Origin: Buxus sempervirens
Taxonomy: Eukaryota; Streptophyta; Magnoliopsida; Buxales; Buxaceae
DNA length: 64,000 nt
Reading direction: 5' to 3'
NCBI GenBank assembly: GCA_947561395.2
Contig: OX387195.1
Span: 24,195,126-24,259,125 of the forward strand
Numbering within the stretch: position 1 is the stretch's first letter; each line of letters starts with the position of its first letter. Made by a program: the position numbers and the translations under genes. A model generated the notes under the pieces. That model was given only the letters and a program-made list of their open reading frames with translations. It was not told the DNA's origin and did no database searches. Shown here in pieces: positions 22,045 to 33,088 of the stretch.

Positions 22045-23598
22045 GATGTTCTTAGTTGCGGATGTTACATCGTCAACTTGGGACTCCATTGATTTATATA
22101 TATATAATTAAATATTAATGGATTGGCTGGAGGTGAGGGACATGGAGTTCAAAAGGACTAGGACATCTAAAAACCCCCAATTAGACATGAAGAATTGATT
22201 AATTTCAGTTAAGTTTAATGTTGGATAACTGTAAATAATTATTTTTCATTTCTTTTGTGGTTAAGAACACACACTTCAACTTTGAATTTTGTTTTGGCAT
22301 GAACACCTTTTCTCATTTGAATGCCTTATACTTGTCGTAGTGTGGCCGTGACCGTAAGACATAAGTTGTAAGTCACGATACCTAAATACTACGTACACAT
22401 ATATAAGCACCAGTGTTACGTTATTCGGAAGGAGAGTTTTTGTTTTTCAAAACAAAAGAAAAAACAAATCTACAGTATATAATATATAAAGGGAACTGAA
22501 AAGATTGGAACCTAACATTCTATGCCTAAAATGCCCCACAGTCTTCAAGGTTTAATGTACTGGGACCGGAGTAGACCGATCTGGGTACAAACCAGATCGG
22601 ACTGGTCGTATTGGCCAATCTGAAAAAAAAAATGCAAAAAACACTCATTTTAGATGAACTTTTATTTTTTAAATTAAGACATTTTTTTTCTATATATTTT
22701 AATTGAAATTTATATTTTGTCACCTTTGAAATTTCTACTTTACCCCTCCTAACTCATTGAATTTTTATATTTCATGAGATGTGCTAATTGAAATTTCTAT
22801 TTTGCCCCCAAAGATTTGGAGTCTTGGTTTCACCACTGGCACGGTATTCTACTAACCCCTTGTGTTTGCCCAACGCCCATTGCAGAACTCATCTGATCTG
22901 ACCATTAAGGCATTAAGTTGATCATTCTCATTACTGCAATCGTCATTTGTCATAAGAAGTGAACTCAGATACCACATCTTCACTGTGAGTTTCCTCTCAT
23001 CAACGTATTCTGGAGTCATTTAATAACTGATTAATCTCGTTGAGTGCTCTGTGGCTTGAAGAGGGCCTCCCTGAACCTTAGTCATCTACCCCGATTGATG
23101 AGTGAAACATATCGATGCTATCGACTAATTGTGCGGTGGGATCCGTCGAAGATATAGATCAAAAACTTAGTTCTCTCTCTCTCTTTCAGTTTCAAACTCT
23201 CTCTCCCTCTCTCTCTTTCTTTCCCTTTTTTTAATTGTGGCGACATGAGGAAGACGCAGACTTGTTTTGCTTATCCAACAACAGCCCTGCAAAATCGAGA
23301 ATTTCTAGAGTTCGTGGGCAAGGATGTTACTAGCCTTCTGGAAACGGAACGGGTTTTGAAGATAAAGAAACAAAAAACTTACCCATTAATCTCCCACTTG
23401 GTGAGATGTTAGGCGGGCACCCCTTCAAGGTGCAACGGAGGCCGCCACTCTGGCCCATGGGCCTCATTTATCACCCATTGACCCGATCCAGATAATTATG
23501 TTGATTTACTGTTCCAGCTTTTTCTTATCACGACTCCCTCTTCCCTTTTCTTCTTATTTATCCGATGTGAGATTGTAACATTTCTCATGGGTCCTTGG
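22045..23598. other. spacer without a supported gene
   Basis: Mixed AT-rich and CT-rich sequence. A CT tract near 23170-23220 precedes a 54-codon ORF from 23245, but this has no recognised domain. A short inverted motif around GACCGGAGTAGACC (about 22560-22610) resembles the sequence near 9.96-10.02 kb. Nothing firm can be annotated. Confidence 0.4.
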
Positions 23599-24238
23599 AA
23601 GGGATGCTAACTGGGCCATGCCGGCCCGGGCACGACATGGCCCACTTTTTTGACACTTTTACCCCTAATAGCTATATAACAGCCATATTATGAGGTATTG
23701 TTGTAATTGACTTTAAATGATCTTTTCCACCCTTCCAACTGCCAAATAATAGTCATATTGGATGGTAGAGGTGGTAAAAAGCCACTTTTGGTTTTCTATA
23801 AATAGGCTTATTCCTTCCCACTCCAAACCACACATCTTCTACAATCTCTCTAGCCTATCAAGAAATAGTTACATTTGTCAAAATTGTTCAAGCATCAATA
23901 GTTACATTTGTGCAAGTGAATATGTATTATTTGCAAAGTTGTACTTGTACTTAAATAATTTATTTATTTATTTTTTTTAGAAAAATCTATTCCAATATAT
24001 GTAAGACAATTTTGTGAATAATAAACAGATTTTTCAGAATTTTTTTGTGATTTTTTATTATTTTTTCTAATTTTCCTTGGTTTTTTTTTTCAAAAATGCA
24101 ATTTTTATACCCAAGCCCAGCGGCGGCCCGCCGTGCCTGGGTATATTGAAAACGAGCCTGCGCATGCCGCGGCCCGCCAGGCATGTGGCACGCCCAACCC
24201 ACGCTAAACAGCCTGGGCCGACCCGTTTAGCAACCCTA
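23599..24238. mobile_element. 640-bp non-autonomous hAT element
   Basis: Left end AAGGGATGCTAACTGGGCC and right end GGCCGACCCGTTTAGCAACC-CTA form imperfect inverted repeats. They are flanked by an 8-bp duplication with one mismatch (GTCCTTGG at 23591-23598, GTCCTCGG at 24239-24246). Subterminal regions are GGCCC-rich. A TATAAATA box and leader-like sequence near 23800 suggest it derives from the 5' end of an autonomous hAT, but no transposase remains. Confidence 0.85.
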
Positions 24239-24326
24239 GTCCTCGGTATATATATATAGAAAGAAAGAAAGCACAACTCGACTCACAACCCTCTTCACGT
24301 GTTTACTCGCTTGGGATTCCAATTAA

Positions 24327-25167
24327 ATCTATATCTATATAAACTATATATAATGCAAAGCGCCCCTTGCGAAGCGTGCCAAACTAATTTATCTTTTTTC
24401 GTAAAATAACCCACCAATGTCGTTTTGTCCTACTTAGTTACATAGGTGATTCTATCTTTTCCCTTTTTCACTTTCCAAAAGAGATCCTTTAATAATTCCC
24501 TATTCCTTATCTTTACTACTATAAAAAGTATATGAATCCCCTTAATTTAATATTCTTTTAGAATATTGATTAAAATATTTTTTTTTTTAAAATATTTTAA
24601 TTTTATTCAATTAGAATTCTTTTAGACAAGTATAACTACTTTTGAATTAAATTTTCTAGAATAATGGCTATATACAAAATTATTGTTATTATCAATAATG
24701 TAGGTTCATACTATTTAATAAAAAATCTTTTAGATAAATATAATTAAGGTTTATTAGGATTTTATTTGACTCATGCAAATAACAAAAAAGTTAATTTTTA
24801 AATTAAATATAATATTTGAAATTCTTTTAGATAAAGTACACGTAGTTTTTGAATAAAATATTTTAGAATAATGAATAGATATACGAAATCATTGTTATTG
24901 ATAATTTAGGTTTTATTATTTAATAAGTCTTTTAGATAAGTATAATTAAGGTTTATATAATTTAGTAGGATTTTATTAATTGTAATTTAATCCTAGAAAT
25001 TTATATAATCAAGGTTTATCTAGAACTTTATTAGGTTCACATGGCAATAAAAAAAACGAAAATGTTACTTTTGAAATGAAATTAAATAAAGATTTTAGAA
25101 GAAAGTATTTTAGGTATGCGAAAATGAAACATTTTAGATAGTTCGTGCTTTTAATAGTAGTATAGAT
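24327..25167. mobile_element. candidate non-autonomous element with ATCTATA/TATAGAT ends
   Basis: The region opens ATCTATATCTAT...GCAAAGCGCCCC and closes GTGCTTTTAATAGTAGTATAGAT. An internal block is duplicated with a 205-bp offset (about 24615 and 24820). The opening block recurs at 31.63-31.68 kb (AGCGTGCC-AAACTAAT). The family is not certain; the ends recall Helitron-type or MITE sequences. Confidence 0.4.
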
Positions 25168-25684
25168 TTTTATGTCTAATATCTTTATTTTTATCTTTTA
25201 TTTAATATCTTTATCAAACGATTATCCCTAACTAAACCTACATCAAAATAAAATTGCAATAAACAAAAACAAGATAAATGTAAAAAAAAATCTTAGTAAA
25301 AAGAAATATTGGTAAAAAAATGTTTGAAGTAAGATAAAACAAAAACAAGTAGACGTTATTTAAAAAAAATATCTTTCTAAGAAAATAGGAAAGGAATCCT
25401 GGAAATAAGGAAAAACGACGTGATAAAGATAAAGATATAGGAACAATATATATTGCATAAGAAAAAAAATATAGGAAAGAAAGATATAGGAAACATGGAA
25501 AAAGAAATATGAAAAAATAATAAAGAAAATATGATTTTTAACAATAAAGATATAAGAACAATATTGGGATAAGCCTTAAGTAGGTAATACTGCTATATTT
25601 ATTTGATAATAAAAGCTATTACATAGTTTAGTAATATGTTATTTTAAAAAAAGCCGTACTTAGCATGGATCCTACATTTCTTGC

Positions 25685-25884
25685 AGAACCATATCGATTC
25701 AATCGGAAACCATTTAGCCTGTTATTTCTCATATGGTACTTACAGTAGTAACATATTTACAACATGAAGTTGGAGTAAATGAATGAGAGGAAGAAGTAAC
25801 AAACTTAGAGAAGAATACCACAGTTGTGACTAATTAATTGGGTTTTTACCAATAGTTTGACCAGTGTTGGATGCGGGAGATGCA
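25685..25884 (-). pseudogene. decayed duplicate of the FLK 3' end
   Basis: Aligns in the same orientation with 4790-5351. The 3'UTR block GGAAACCATTTAGCCTGTTA and the block around the FLK stop (ACTAATTAATTGGG) match with scattered changes. So do the last codons (GACCAGTGTTGGATGCGGGA against GACCAGCGTTGGATCCAGGA). Several internal deletions shorten about 560 bp to about 200 bp. The 12-mer ATGGCGAACGCA just beyond (about 25902-25913) also occurs in the FLK 5'UTR exon (near 17400), hinting at a processed copy that lost its middle. Confidence 0.8.
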
Positions 25885-26413
25885 ATAAGAAGAAGACCTA
25901 ATGGCGAACGCAAATGGGTCATATTCAAACTTTCGAATACAATACAATACAACCGATGGGCGAAAGGGTTCACCATAGATCATAATACGCAAGCGTCTCT
26001 TTTTTATAAAACTGATGGGCTCAGAAGAAACTCTTCCCAGCCGACGTGGGACTATTGCAATTTGTAAAGTTGCCGTGAAACATCACCAATGCACTGCTTA
26101 TGACAACGTTTTCTCAGCGAGCCCGTTTCTTCTTTCGGGTTCCTTGTGCAAATGCTTTTCCTCTGTCCAGAATTTAGTGGTACCTTGTTACGGAATCAAT
26201 ATCTATTGCAATGGAGACCGTTTCATTTGGAGTCGGTGGTTTTAGCGTGAAACGTGTGGATGGATGGCCCACACCCCAAAATGTATCCCAGCTGGTTGTT
26301 TCATTGAACCACCGGATTTTGGCTCTAGAAGAAATGCTCACATTGCGATGTTATGGTGCATTGGTTACGTTTCACTTTTTTCAAATGGGGCTCATGTGAA
26401 ACATTTACCCAAC

Positions 26414-26638
26414 GAAACATTTAGATACTGCACATGGCAACATCTAACTCCAATAGCAATGGTCAAAGCACAATAACATATACACAATGAAACATTTAGA
26501 TGCTGCATATGGCAAAATCTGACTCCAATAACAAGGATCAAAGCACAATAAAATGTACATAATGAAACATTTAGATGCTGCACATGGCAACATCCGACTC
26601 CAATAGCAAGGATCAAGGCACAATAACATTGTAGCTAG
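26414..26638. repeat. 75-bp tandem repeat, three copies
   Basis: Units start at 26414, 26489 and 26564 with the shared opening GAAACATTTAGAT. They are about 90 percent alike by eye. Because 75 is a multiple of three, long open frames appear on the minus strand, but they have no gene features. Confidence 0.9.
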
Positions 26639-26732
26639 TTACTAACCCAATAGGATGATTAGGAGCATAGAAATGTATTGCAGTAATGTGATTTTTAATG
26701 AAAAGTAAGATTGTAATCAACATAAGTGCCAA

Positions 26733-26765
<33 letters not shown>

Positions 26766-27707
26766 TCTCATACAAAGTAAAATCAACTTTGTTGCTTTGG
26801 AAGAATTTCAAACTTAAGGTGAGACTCTGTAAAACTGTTTCTCATTACCACTAAAAAATTTGGATTGTACCTTTATCATTTGTTACAGAATTATATCTTT
26901 AAAAATAAAAATATCGAAGATTACTTTACAATTAACTAATAAAGATATATCCTTTACTGGAATTTACTTTCTATATTTTTTTCCTTTTTGCAGGAGAAGT
27001 TTTTGCAAATCAAACCCTTCAAGTGTGACATGTTGCATTCAATTTTTGAATTTAAAGATAACAACTTAAATGTCATTAGTAAACTAATTGTACATAGTAA
27101 ACTCCATTATCAACAGTGGCTTCATTTATTTTTTTCACTTTTCTTTTGTCCACTTCCTTTTCTTCTTTGTTTAGTATGTACTACACAAGCTTTAACAAGC
27201 CAAGCTGTTTTTCCTTGTCATTTAAGCTTGGCATCACATTATTGGCTACACTTTCACTATGAAAGTTCACCACCCCATCTCCTTTTCTTCAAGTGGGAAG
27301 CAAAAAGAGATGCCCTTTCCCTGAGACTAGACACAATGTCAATAACCATAATTAAGTCAGACATATAAAGATCAAGTATGATTCACCAATCAAGTTTTAA
27401 CTTTAAACACCATTTACAAGTATCTATCCTTTGTCTTGTGTAAAACTACCCTTACTGCACTTTAATGGAAAAACGTGCATGGATTAGTAACAAAACATGG
27501 GGCAGTTAGCATATAGCTTTATTATGGGGCTGAAATTAAGCAATGACAAGGATCTCAACTTCTTCACCAAACTAGTTTTGTATTTCTCTGTTATGACCTA
27601 ACTTTTACTAAGCTTGTACGTCTTAACAAACCTTCACCCATTTGTGTGAAAATCATGTTAGTGGGGTGCTGTAGAAAGTGGGACTCCATGTCTATCTCAT
27701 GCTCAGG

Positions 27708-27714
27708 TATATAT
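27708..27714 (+). promoter_or_regulatory. candidate MIR166 TATA box
   Basis: TATATAT lies 123 bp upstream of the MIR166 hairpin, followed by a long CT-rich leader (27762-27818). That arrangement is usual for plant Pol II miRNA genes. The start site itself cannot be fixed from sequence. Confidence 0.4.
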
Positions 27715-27830
27715 GTATCCATGAAACCAAATGCTCTCCCCAAATCTAACAACTCTTTCCCTCTCTTATCTCTCTCTCTCTCCCTCTCTATCTCTCTCCC
27801 TTTCTCTCTCTCTCTCACAGCCATAACAAA

Positions 27831-27925
27831 GAGTTGAGGGGAATGTTGTCTGGTTTGAGATCATTTATGTGGAACTTCAAACATCATCTAAATGATTTCG
27901 GACCAGGCTTCATTCCCCCCAACTT
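27831..27925 (+). ncRNA. MIR166: MIR166 precursor hairpin
   Basis: The mature miR166 sequence lies on the 3' arm at 27898-27918 (begins TCGGACCAGGCTTCATTCCC). The star strand is on the 5' arm at 27840-27860 (begins GGAATGTTGTCTGG), and the two pair with a 2-nt 3' overhang. The usual TT/TT mismatch near the middle is present, and perfect pairing continues inward (TCATTT/AAATGA) and outward (GTTG/CAAC) around a short loop. miR166 directs cleavage of HD-ZIP III transcription-factor mRNAs and so sets leaf polarity, vascular pattern and meristem fate. The locus is intergenic, between the Alba and START genes, read on the plus strand. An ORF overlapping the hairpin is incidental. Confidence 0.97.
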
Positions 27926-28079
27926 GGGATTTCATTGGTACAGACAACCATCCAATAGTCCTTCCAGTTTGATCACCTCAAAAAGTAAGTTGCAATCTTT
28001 TTGCATCAACTCATCAGGTAGTTCACTAGTTCTTTCTTCCACATGCAGAAGTAGACAAGGAAGAACACTGTAAAGATCA

Positions 28080-29920
28080 ATGGTAAGGCAATCAAACACA
28101 ATCTGATTGTTCTATTTCGTTCAAACTGCTAATTTGTTGACAGAAAAAAAGGGATTGGTTAGTGTGAATATATATGACTAAAACACAATTATCCTTTACT
28201 TTTTCTGTTCCATCTTATTGGGTTTTTCTTTGGAAATCAAGTTGATTTTTACTGTATGAGCTTTGCTTGCAGAGAGGTCCAAAGAATATAATTTTGGAAG
28301 CTTTTGCTTTATAGTTAAAACAAGAGAGGTAGAATTTCCTTAAAGTACCCATTAAAGGGGAGCTTTGAATTTACCTTTCTTTACCTAATACTTCCATGAT
28401 CTCCATTTTCTACACCACACTTCAATACCATGTAAATCTCATCCACATTAGCAACTTGCAGCCTTTCAGATCTACCTGAGATTACATTGCATTGTACCAT
28501 TCCTCCCATGTCACTTATAATATTATTAATTCCAAATGTATCAATACATTGCATAGGAACATGCACATACATGACTTGAATTTTGATACCCATGTTCATT
28601 ACTGAATTTGTGATCATTGTGAAACTGATCCTGAAAGTTCGATTGGAAAATGCGGTTTAAGCTTGATGATTTACATATCATTGGAGGTGAGCTTATATTT
28701 AAGTTTGAAATAAATCATGTATAACAGTATAAGTCATAGCATCTAATTTTATAAAATCTGCATTGAAACTGATTTTGTGCTTTTTTGACTCTCCAACACA
28801 ATGTGGCAGATTTTCAGCACCAAGAATCCCTTTGTATGTCTTCCTAATCCTTTACCTGTGTAAGAATTGCAGGAGGGATGCTTCTTCTCTGCCCCTTTTT
28901 AAGAAGAACCATAAGCTCAAAGTAAATCATAAAAACATTAAAGTTTTATAACATCTCTCTCCCCCTCAAAGTGATAACTTGATTTTTCTAAAAAATTTTA
29001 TTGCTTTTTGACTTGAGTATTGAAGATTTACTAATAAGCATTCAACAACAGATACAAAAGTCTACTGAAAAGACATATTTTGGTGGGCATCACAATCACA
29101 AGAAGTTGTCCTTACCTAAAACATCCAAATCTTCTTTGATCAATTTGAAAATGTAAATCATAAAATAATGCAAATAATTGGTCACTCATCAAACATTGAT
29201 ATTCTCAAATGATTGAGCAAACAGCCCCTTGGCATACATGGGCTTAATGAAAACTTTTTCCTTAATTCATGGGTTTAATTAATAGACCTTCCTTATGTTG
29301 TGCCAAATGCGGATACTAGGTGGTTAGCTTTGTTTACTCTCATGAGGATCTCTTTGGCCCTCTCAACTTTTGACTAACACATATTCATGTAATCATTTTG
29401 TCAGTATTATCTAGACATTTTAGAATCCTTGATTGGAAGAAAAAAGTTATCACTATTCAAATCTAATTTTTATTGGGTAGCGAGAGAGAGAGAGAGAGAG
29501 TTCCTTTTTAGAAAAGTCTATCTCCAGCTTCTCATGTTTTCATTTCCCAACAAAAGTAGTCGTTGAAGTAGTGCTGCTGCTTTCCAAGTCTTCATATATA
29601 TCTAAAAGGAGATGAGCAGTCTGTATATGTCTCCTTGGTTGGTAGGCTTTTCATTCACTGATGACAAAGAAATTCGTCATCAACATATTAGTCAGCATTA
29701 ATCAAGATGTTATAAGCACACTTGAAAACTGGCCTGTGATCAAACAGGATTTAAAGATCAAGAGCAAAATCAGCAACAAACAATTACTATTTCTGATCAC
29801 AGTGAAGAAACCTAAGTTGTAAAACTTCAGATTATCCAATGGAGTGTTGCAGCAATTTATATATGTTCTACATTGATGATTCAAAGTCCATCTAAATGCT
29901 CTTGGACCATTCATGGTTTT
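28080..29920. other. spacer downstream of MIR166
   Basis: Presumably includes the 3' part of the pri-miRNA. Short GA repeats occur near 29480-29500. No coding region, structured RNA or recognised repeat was found. Confidence 0.4.
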
Positions 29921-29926
29921 TTTTAG

Positions 29927-30357
29927 AGAAAATTAATTTTTAGTGGTACTTTATCAAACTATTTAAGATTTAGTCAGTAAAGTTTTGAGTTTTAACTTTT
30001 AGTACACCTTTATCAACATAATTAATTTTTAATGCCATTTCACTATTCGCCCTTACATCACTTATCCAAATGATTTGTACAAGTCACTCATTCATGGTAC
30101 AAGTCATTTTATTAACTTGTACAAGCTAATTTATTGACTTGTACAAGTCTAAAATGGCTTGTACAAGTCAATTTATTGTTTGTACAAGTTTGGGAAATAA
30201 GTTGTATAAGGGTATTTTTGGAAAATTTTCTTTTGTAACATTTAAATGGCATTAAAATTTAATTATTTTGATAAAAGTGCATTAAAAGTTAAAACTTAAA
30301 ACTTTGCCGACTAAATCTTAAATAGTTTGATAAAATACCACTAAAAATTAATTTTCC
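29927..30357. mobile_element. foldback MITE with periodic TTGTACAAG palindromes
   Basis: Left arm (29927-30035) and right arm (30247-30357) are near-perfect reverse complements over about 110 nt (GAAAATTAATTTTTAGTGG... against ...CCACTAAAAATTAATTTTC). Between them six GTACAAG cores start at 30077, 30097, 30119, 30141, 30161 and 30182, most within CTTGTACAAG. The left arm resembles the MITE at 19117. Confidence 0.85.
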
Positions 30358-30689
30358 CTTTTTTTAACACATTATTGGGTGAAGAGATCCCTCCATCGGC
30401 CTCACACTAAAAACTCATGTATACCTGTGGCTGGATCTTTCTCACGTAGGGGATAACAATGGGATGGATTAATTGGGTGGCCCACCCAGCCCACCATAAC
30501 TATATTAGGCTTGGTAATGTATTAAATAATCAGATTTGGGTTTAGCCCAACATTGACCCGGCCCATTAGGGTGGATCATGGGTTGGACTTAGACAGACTT
30601 GGGCAAGTTGAACACTGACTACTGCAGTCATAAACACAGTCCAACCACCCTTCTAGCCATAACAAAATCTTATAACACTAATATAATCC

Positions 30690-31057
30690 AATGGTCATGC
30701 GGGTTACTCTCATGTGGTTTGGAGGGCTGGAGGTCCTAGGATCAAATCCCCCTGCATGTAGGGGTTAGTCCCAAAGACTAGACCCCCAGCTTGTAAGATT
30801 TATTGCATTTTCGTGTGTTGTGGTGACGGTCCAATCTCCCTAACTAAGGCGGAGATGATTGGTAGCTATGCCTCAATCCGAACATTCGGAGAGGAAGCCA
30901 CTATGGTCACGTAGGTCCAATCTCCCTAACTAAGGCGGGGATGATTGGTAGCTATGGCTCAATCCGAACATTTGGGGAGGAAGCCACTATGGTCACGTAC
31001 AGGGGTGTCGGCCACGCTAGCCCCCTTCCTCCCTTTCCAACTACCCAAAAAAAAAAA
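30690..31057 (+). mobile_element. SINE-like retroposon with poly(A) and internal 86-bp duplication
   Basis: A tRNA-like B-box (GGATCAAATCCCC near 30750) is followed by a body and an 11-nt A run (31047-31057). An 86-bp segment beginning GGTCCAATCTCCCTAACT is repeated in tandem (30828 and 30914). Flanking target duplications were not found, so the class is tentative. Confidence 0.5.
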
Positions 31058-31617
31058 TTTGTGTAAAACAAAGAGAGAAAGTGGGTTAGAGATTAGATCA
31101 ATGATTCTTGTTTATATATGGGTAATATAGGATAATAGTACGTAATAATATTTTAGACATTTGACGATATATAATATACTTAACCTTGGGCCAAGCTTCT
31201 ATACTTGGGAAGTCTGGCCCTTCAAATCTCAGCTTGCCTGGCCGAAATTTAACCTATGACTAAGTCCATCCAATAATATCATTGGCATAGCTTCTTGGAT
31301 TGGCCCACCCAAGTGCCCATGGACAATCCTAGATAAAATTGAGAAATAGAAGATTTCTCTATGCATTTTAATAATCTAGGATACTTAGAATTTCTCCATA
31401 GTAAAGTTCAGAGATTTCAGTATTCTCTTAATGATTACGTACTTGTGAATTATGTAACAGGTTTAGGTATGTAACATGCCACCCCTTTTTTTATATAAAC
31501 AAAATTTCCTAAGCTTTTGGATTTTCTTATTAGTTTTCTTAAAATAAATGGATGGAGAAGTTGAATAAAGTTTTATGTGAAAGAAAATTTTATGCCTAAA
31601 ATACATTTAACTCCCAA

Positions 31618-31740
31618 CGTCAAGCTATCTATACTATATATAAAACGAATAGCCCTTGGTAAGCGTGCCAAAACTAATAAACTTTTCCCCCAAAACAAAG
31701 CTTCCTAGGGAGTTATTTGTTTTATATCTATATATATAGA
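31618..31740. repeat. relative of the element end at 24.33 kb
   Basis: TCTATACTATATATAAAAC followed by GTAAGCGTGCCAAAACTAAT parallels 24345-24390. The other end of this copy was not located. Confidence 0.45.
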
Positions 31741-32390
31741 TATAGATTTCTATAAGGGTAAATTTTGTCTTTTTATTTATTTACTTTAAAAAAAGACCCT
31801 TTAACAAATTTCAAGCCTTAAATATCTTAAACTCTTCTTAATTACATACGTGCAATACTACACGTGCAACCGGCTACTATAAAGAAATGCTTGGAAACCA
31901 TGTCATCGAAAAATATAATATCATACAAATCATTTTCTTGTATTCAAGTGCGGGCGAGAAAACTTAAAAAACCTAGAATGGTCCGTCTAATATTTACGAG
32001 TATACCCTTGAATTTGATCAACTTAGCTCTCTAGAAATCTTAAATCTAAGGGTAAATTTCACTTATGCCCTTCACATATTTGACATTTGCAGTTAAACCA
32101 CTTGTATTTCTTGAATTCCTCTGCACCCCTTGTTAGCTACTTTAACCTTCCTTTCACACACTAAAGAAAATAGGATTTGTAAGATTACAAGCTTAGCTTC
32201 TATCATCTCTCACCTTTATCTTGAACTTCATTTGAGGATCAGAAATTCCTCTCAGATCTTCCATCAGTCTCTTGTATCATATGATGAAACAAAAAAACTA
32301 AGATGAGTTCTCATTTTCCAGCCATAACCACAAAATTACATAAAAAAACACAAAAAAAGGGAATGAAATTGTCTGTAACTTTTTCCTGCA

Positions 32391-32510
32391 ACGTCCGTGA
32401 GATGTTGTCATGTGGAGCTTCTCATGATTTGTATTATTCATTGTTTTGTGTAGAGTCCACTTGAAAAAATACAAGCCGTAAGATGCTCCACATGGCTGTA
32501 TCTCACGACC
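32391..32510. repeat. 120-nt imperfect hairpin upstream of START gene
   Basis: The 5' arm CGTGAGAT-GTTGT-CATGTGGAGC pairs with 3' arm GCTCCACATG-GCTGT-ATCTCACG, leaving a 5-nt internal loop. Further pairing (TTGTATT/AATACAA) lies nearer the loop and GCA-type pairing outside. It could be an unknown miRNA-type precursor or an old MITE. It matches no miRNA family I can name. Confidence 0.5.
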
Positions 32511-33088
32511 ACTGCCGTGACTACTGCAATATAACAATGTAGCAGAAGTCAACGCAAAAAAAAAAAAAAAAAAAAGGAAAAAGCTGATGAAAAAGAATAT
32601 ATCCGGTCAAAAAATAAAAAACTTGACTCACGTCGTGAATTTTCACGGGGCATTGATGAAAGGGAGGTCTGTGCAAGATTATACAAAGCTTTAGGGGTGG
32701 GTGGAAATTTAGAAAAACTTGAGATCTGATTAAAATTATCAGATATGTGAGGGATGTAAATGAAATTTACCCTAAACATTAAACATAAACGGATAGATAA
32801 AAAGATAAGAAGACCCTAAAAATGCTGCGATTATCCAAACACGTCAACCGGACCTTCGTTCAACGGTTCGAACGGCTTCCACGTTACAACACTTCCCGGT
32901 TTAAACAAAAAGAAACAGCCGTGGTTCTCCCTCTCTTTCTACCTCTTCGGGGGTCTCCGATTGAAAGTCGAACCTCTTCGATTCGTCGTTTCTCTTCGAA
33001 CTTCTCTCCTTCATCACAGATCTAGATTCCAAGATTTCTTCAGCTTCAATTGTTTAGGGTTTTTGCCGTTTCACTCACAGAGGACAAA

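Noticed and set aside
23245-23409. 54-codon ORF after a CT-rich tract as a small gene
   Set aside because: No homology recognised and no clear splice continuation; CT tract plus ATG occurs by chance in this spacer.
27721-27837. Possible regulatory peptide (miPEP) encoded upstream of MIR166
   Set aside because: The ATG lies within 15 bp of the candidate TATA box, probably before the transcription start, and most of the peptide is CT-repeat Ser/Leu.
27843-28073. ORF overlapping the MIR166 hairpin
   Set aside because: Its first third is the hairpin itself; no domain or conserved family is visible.
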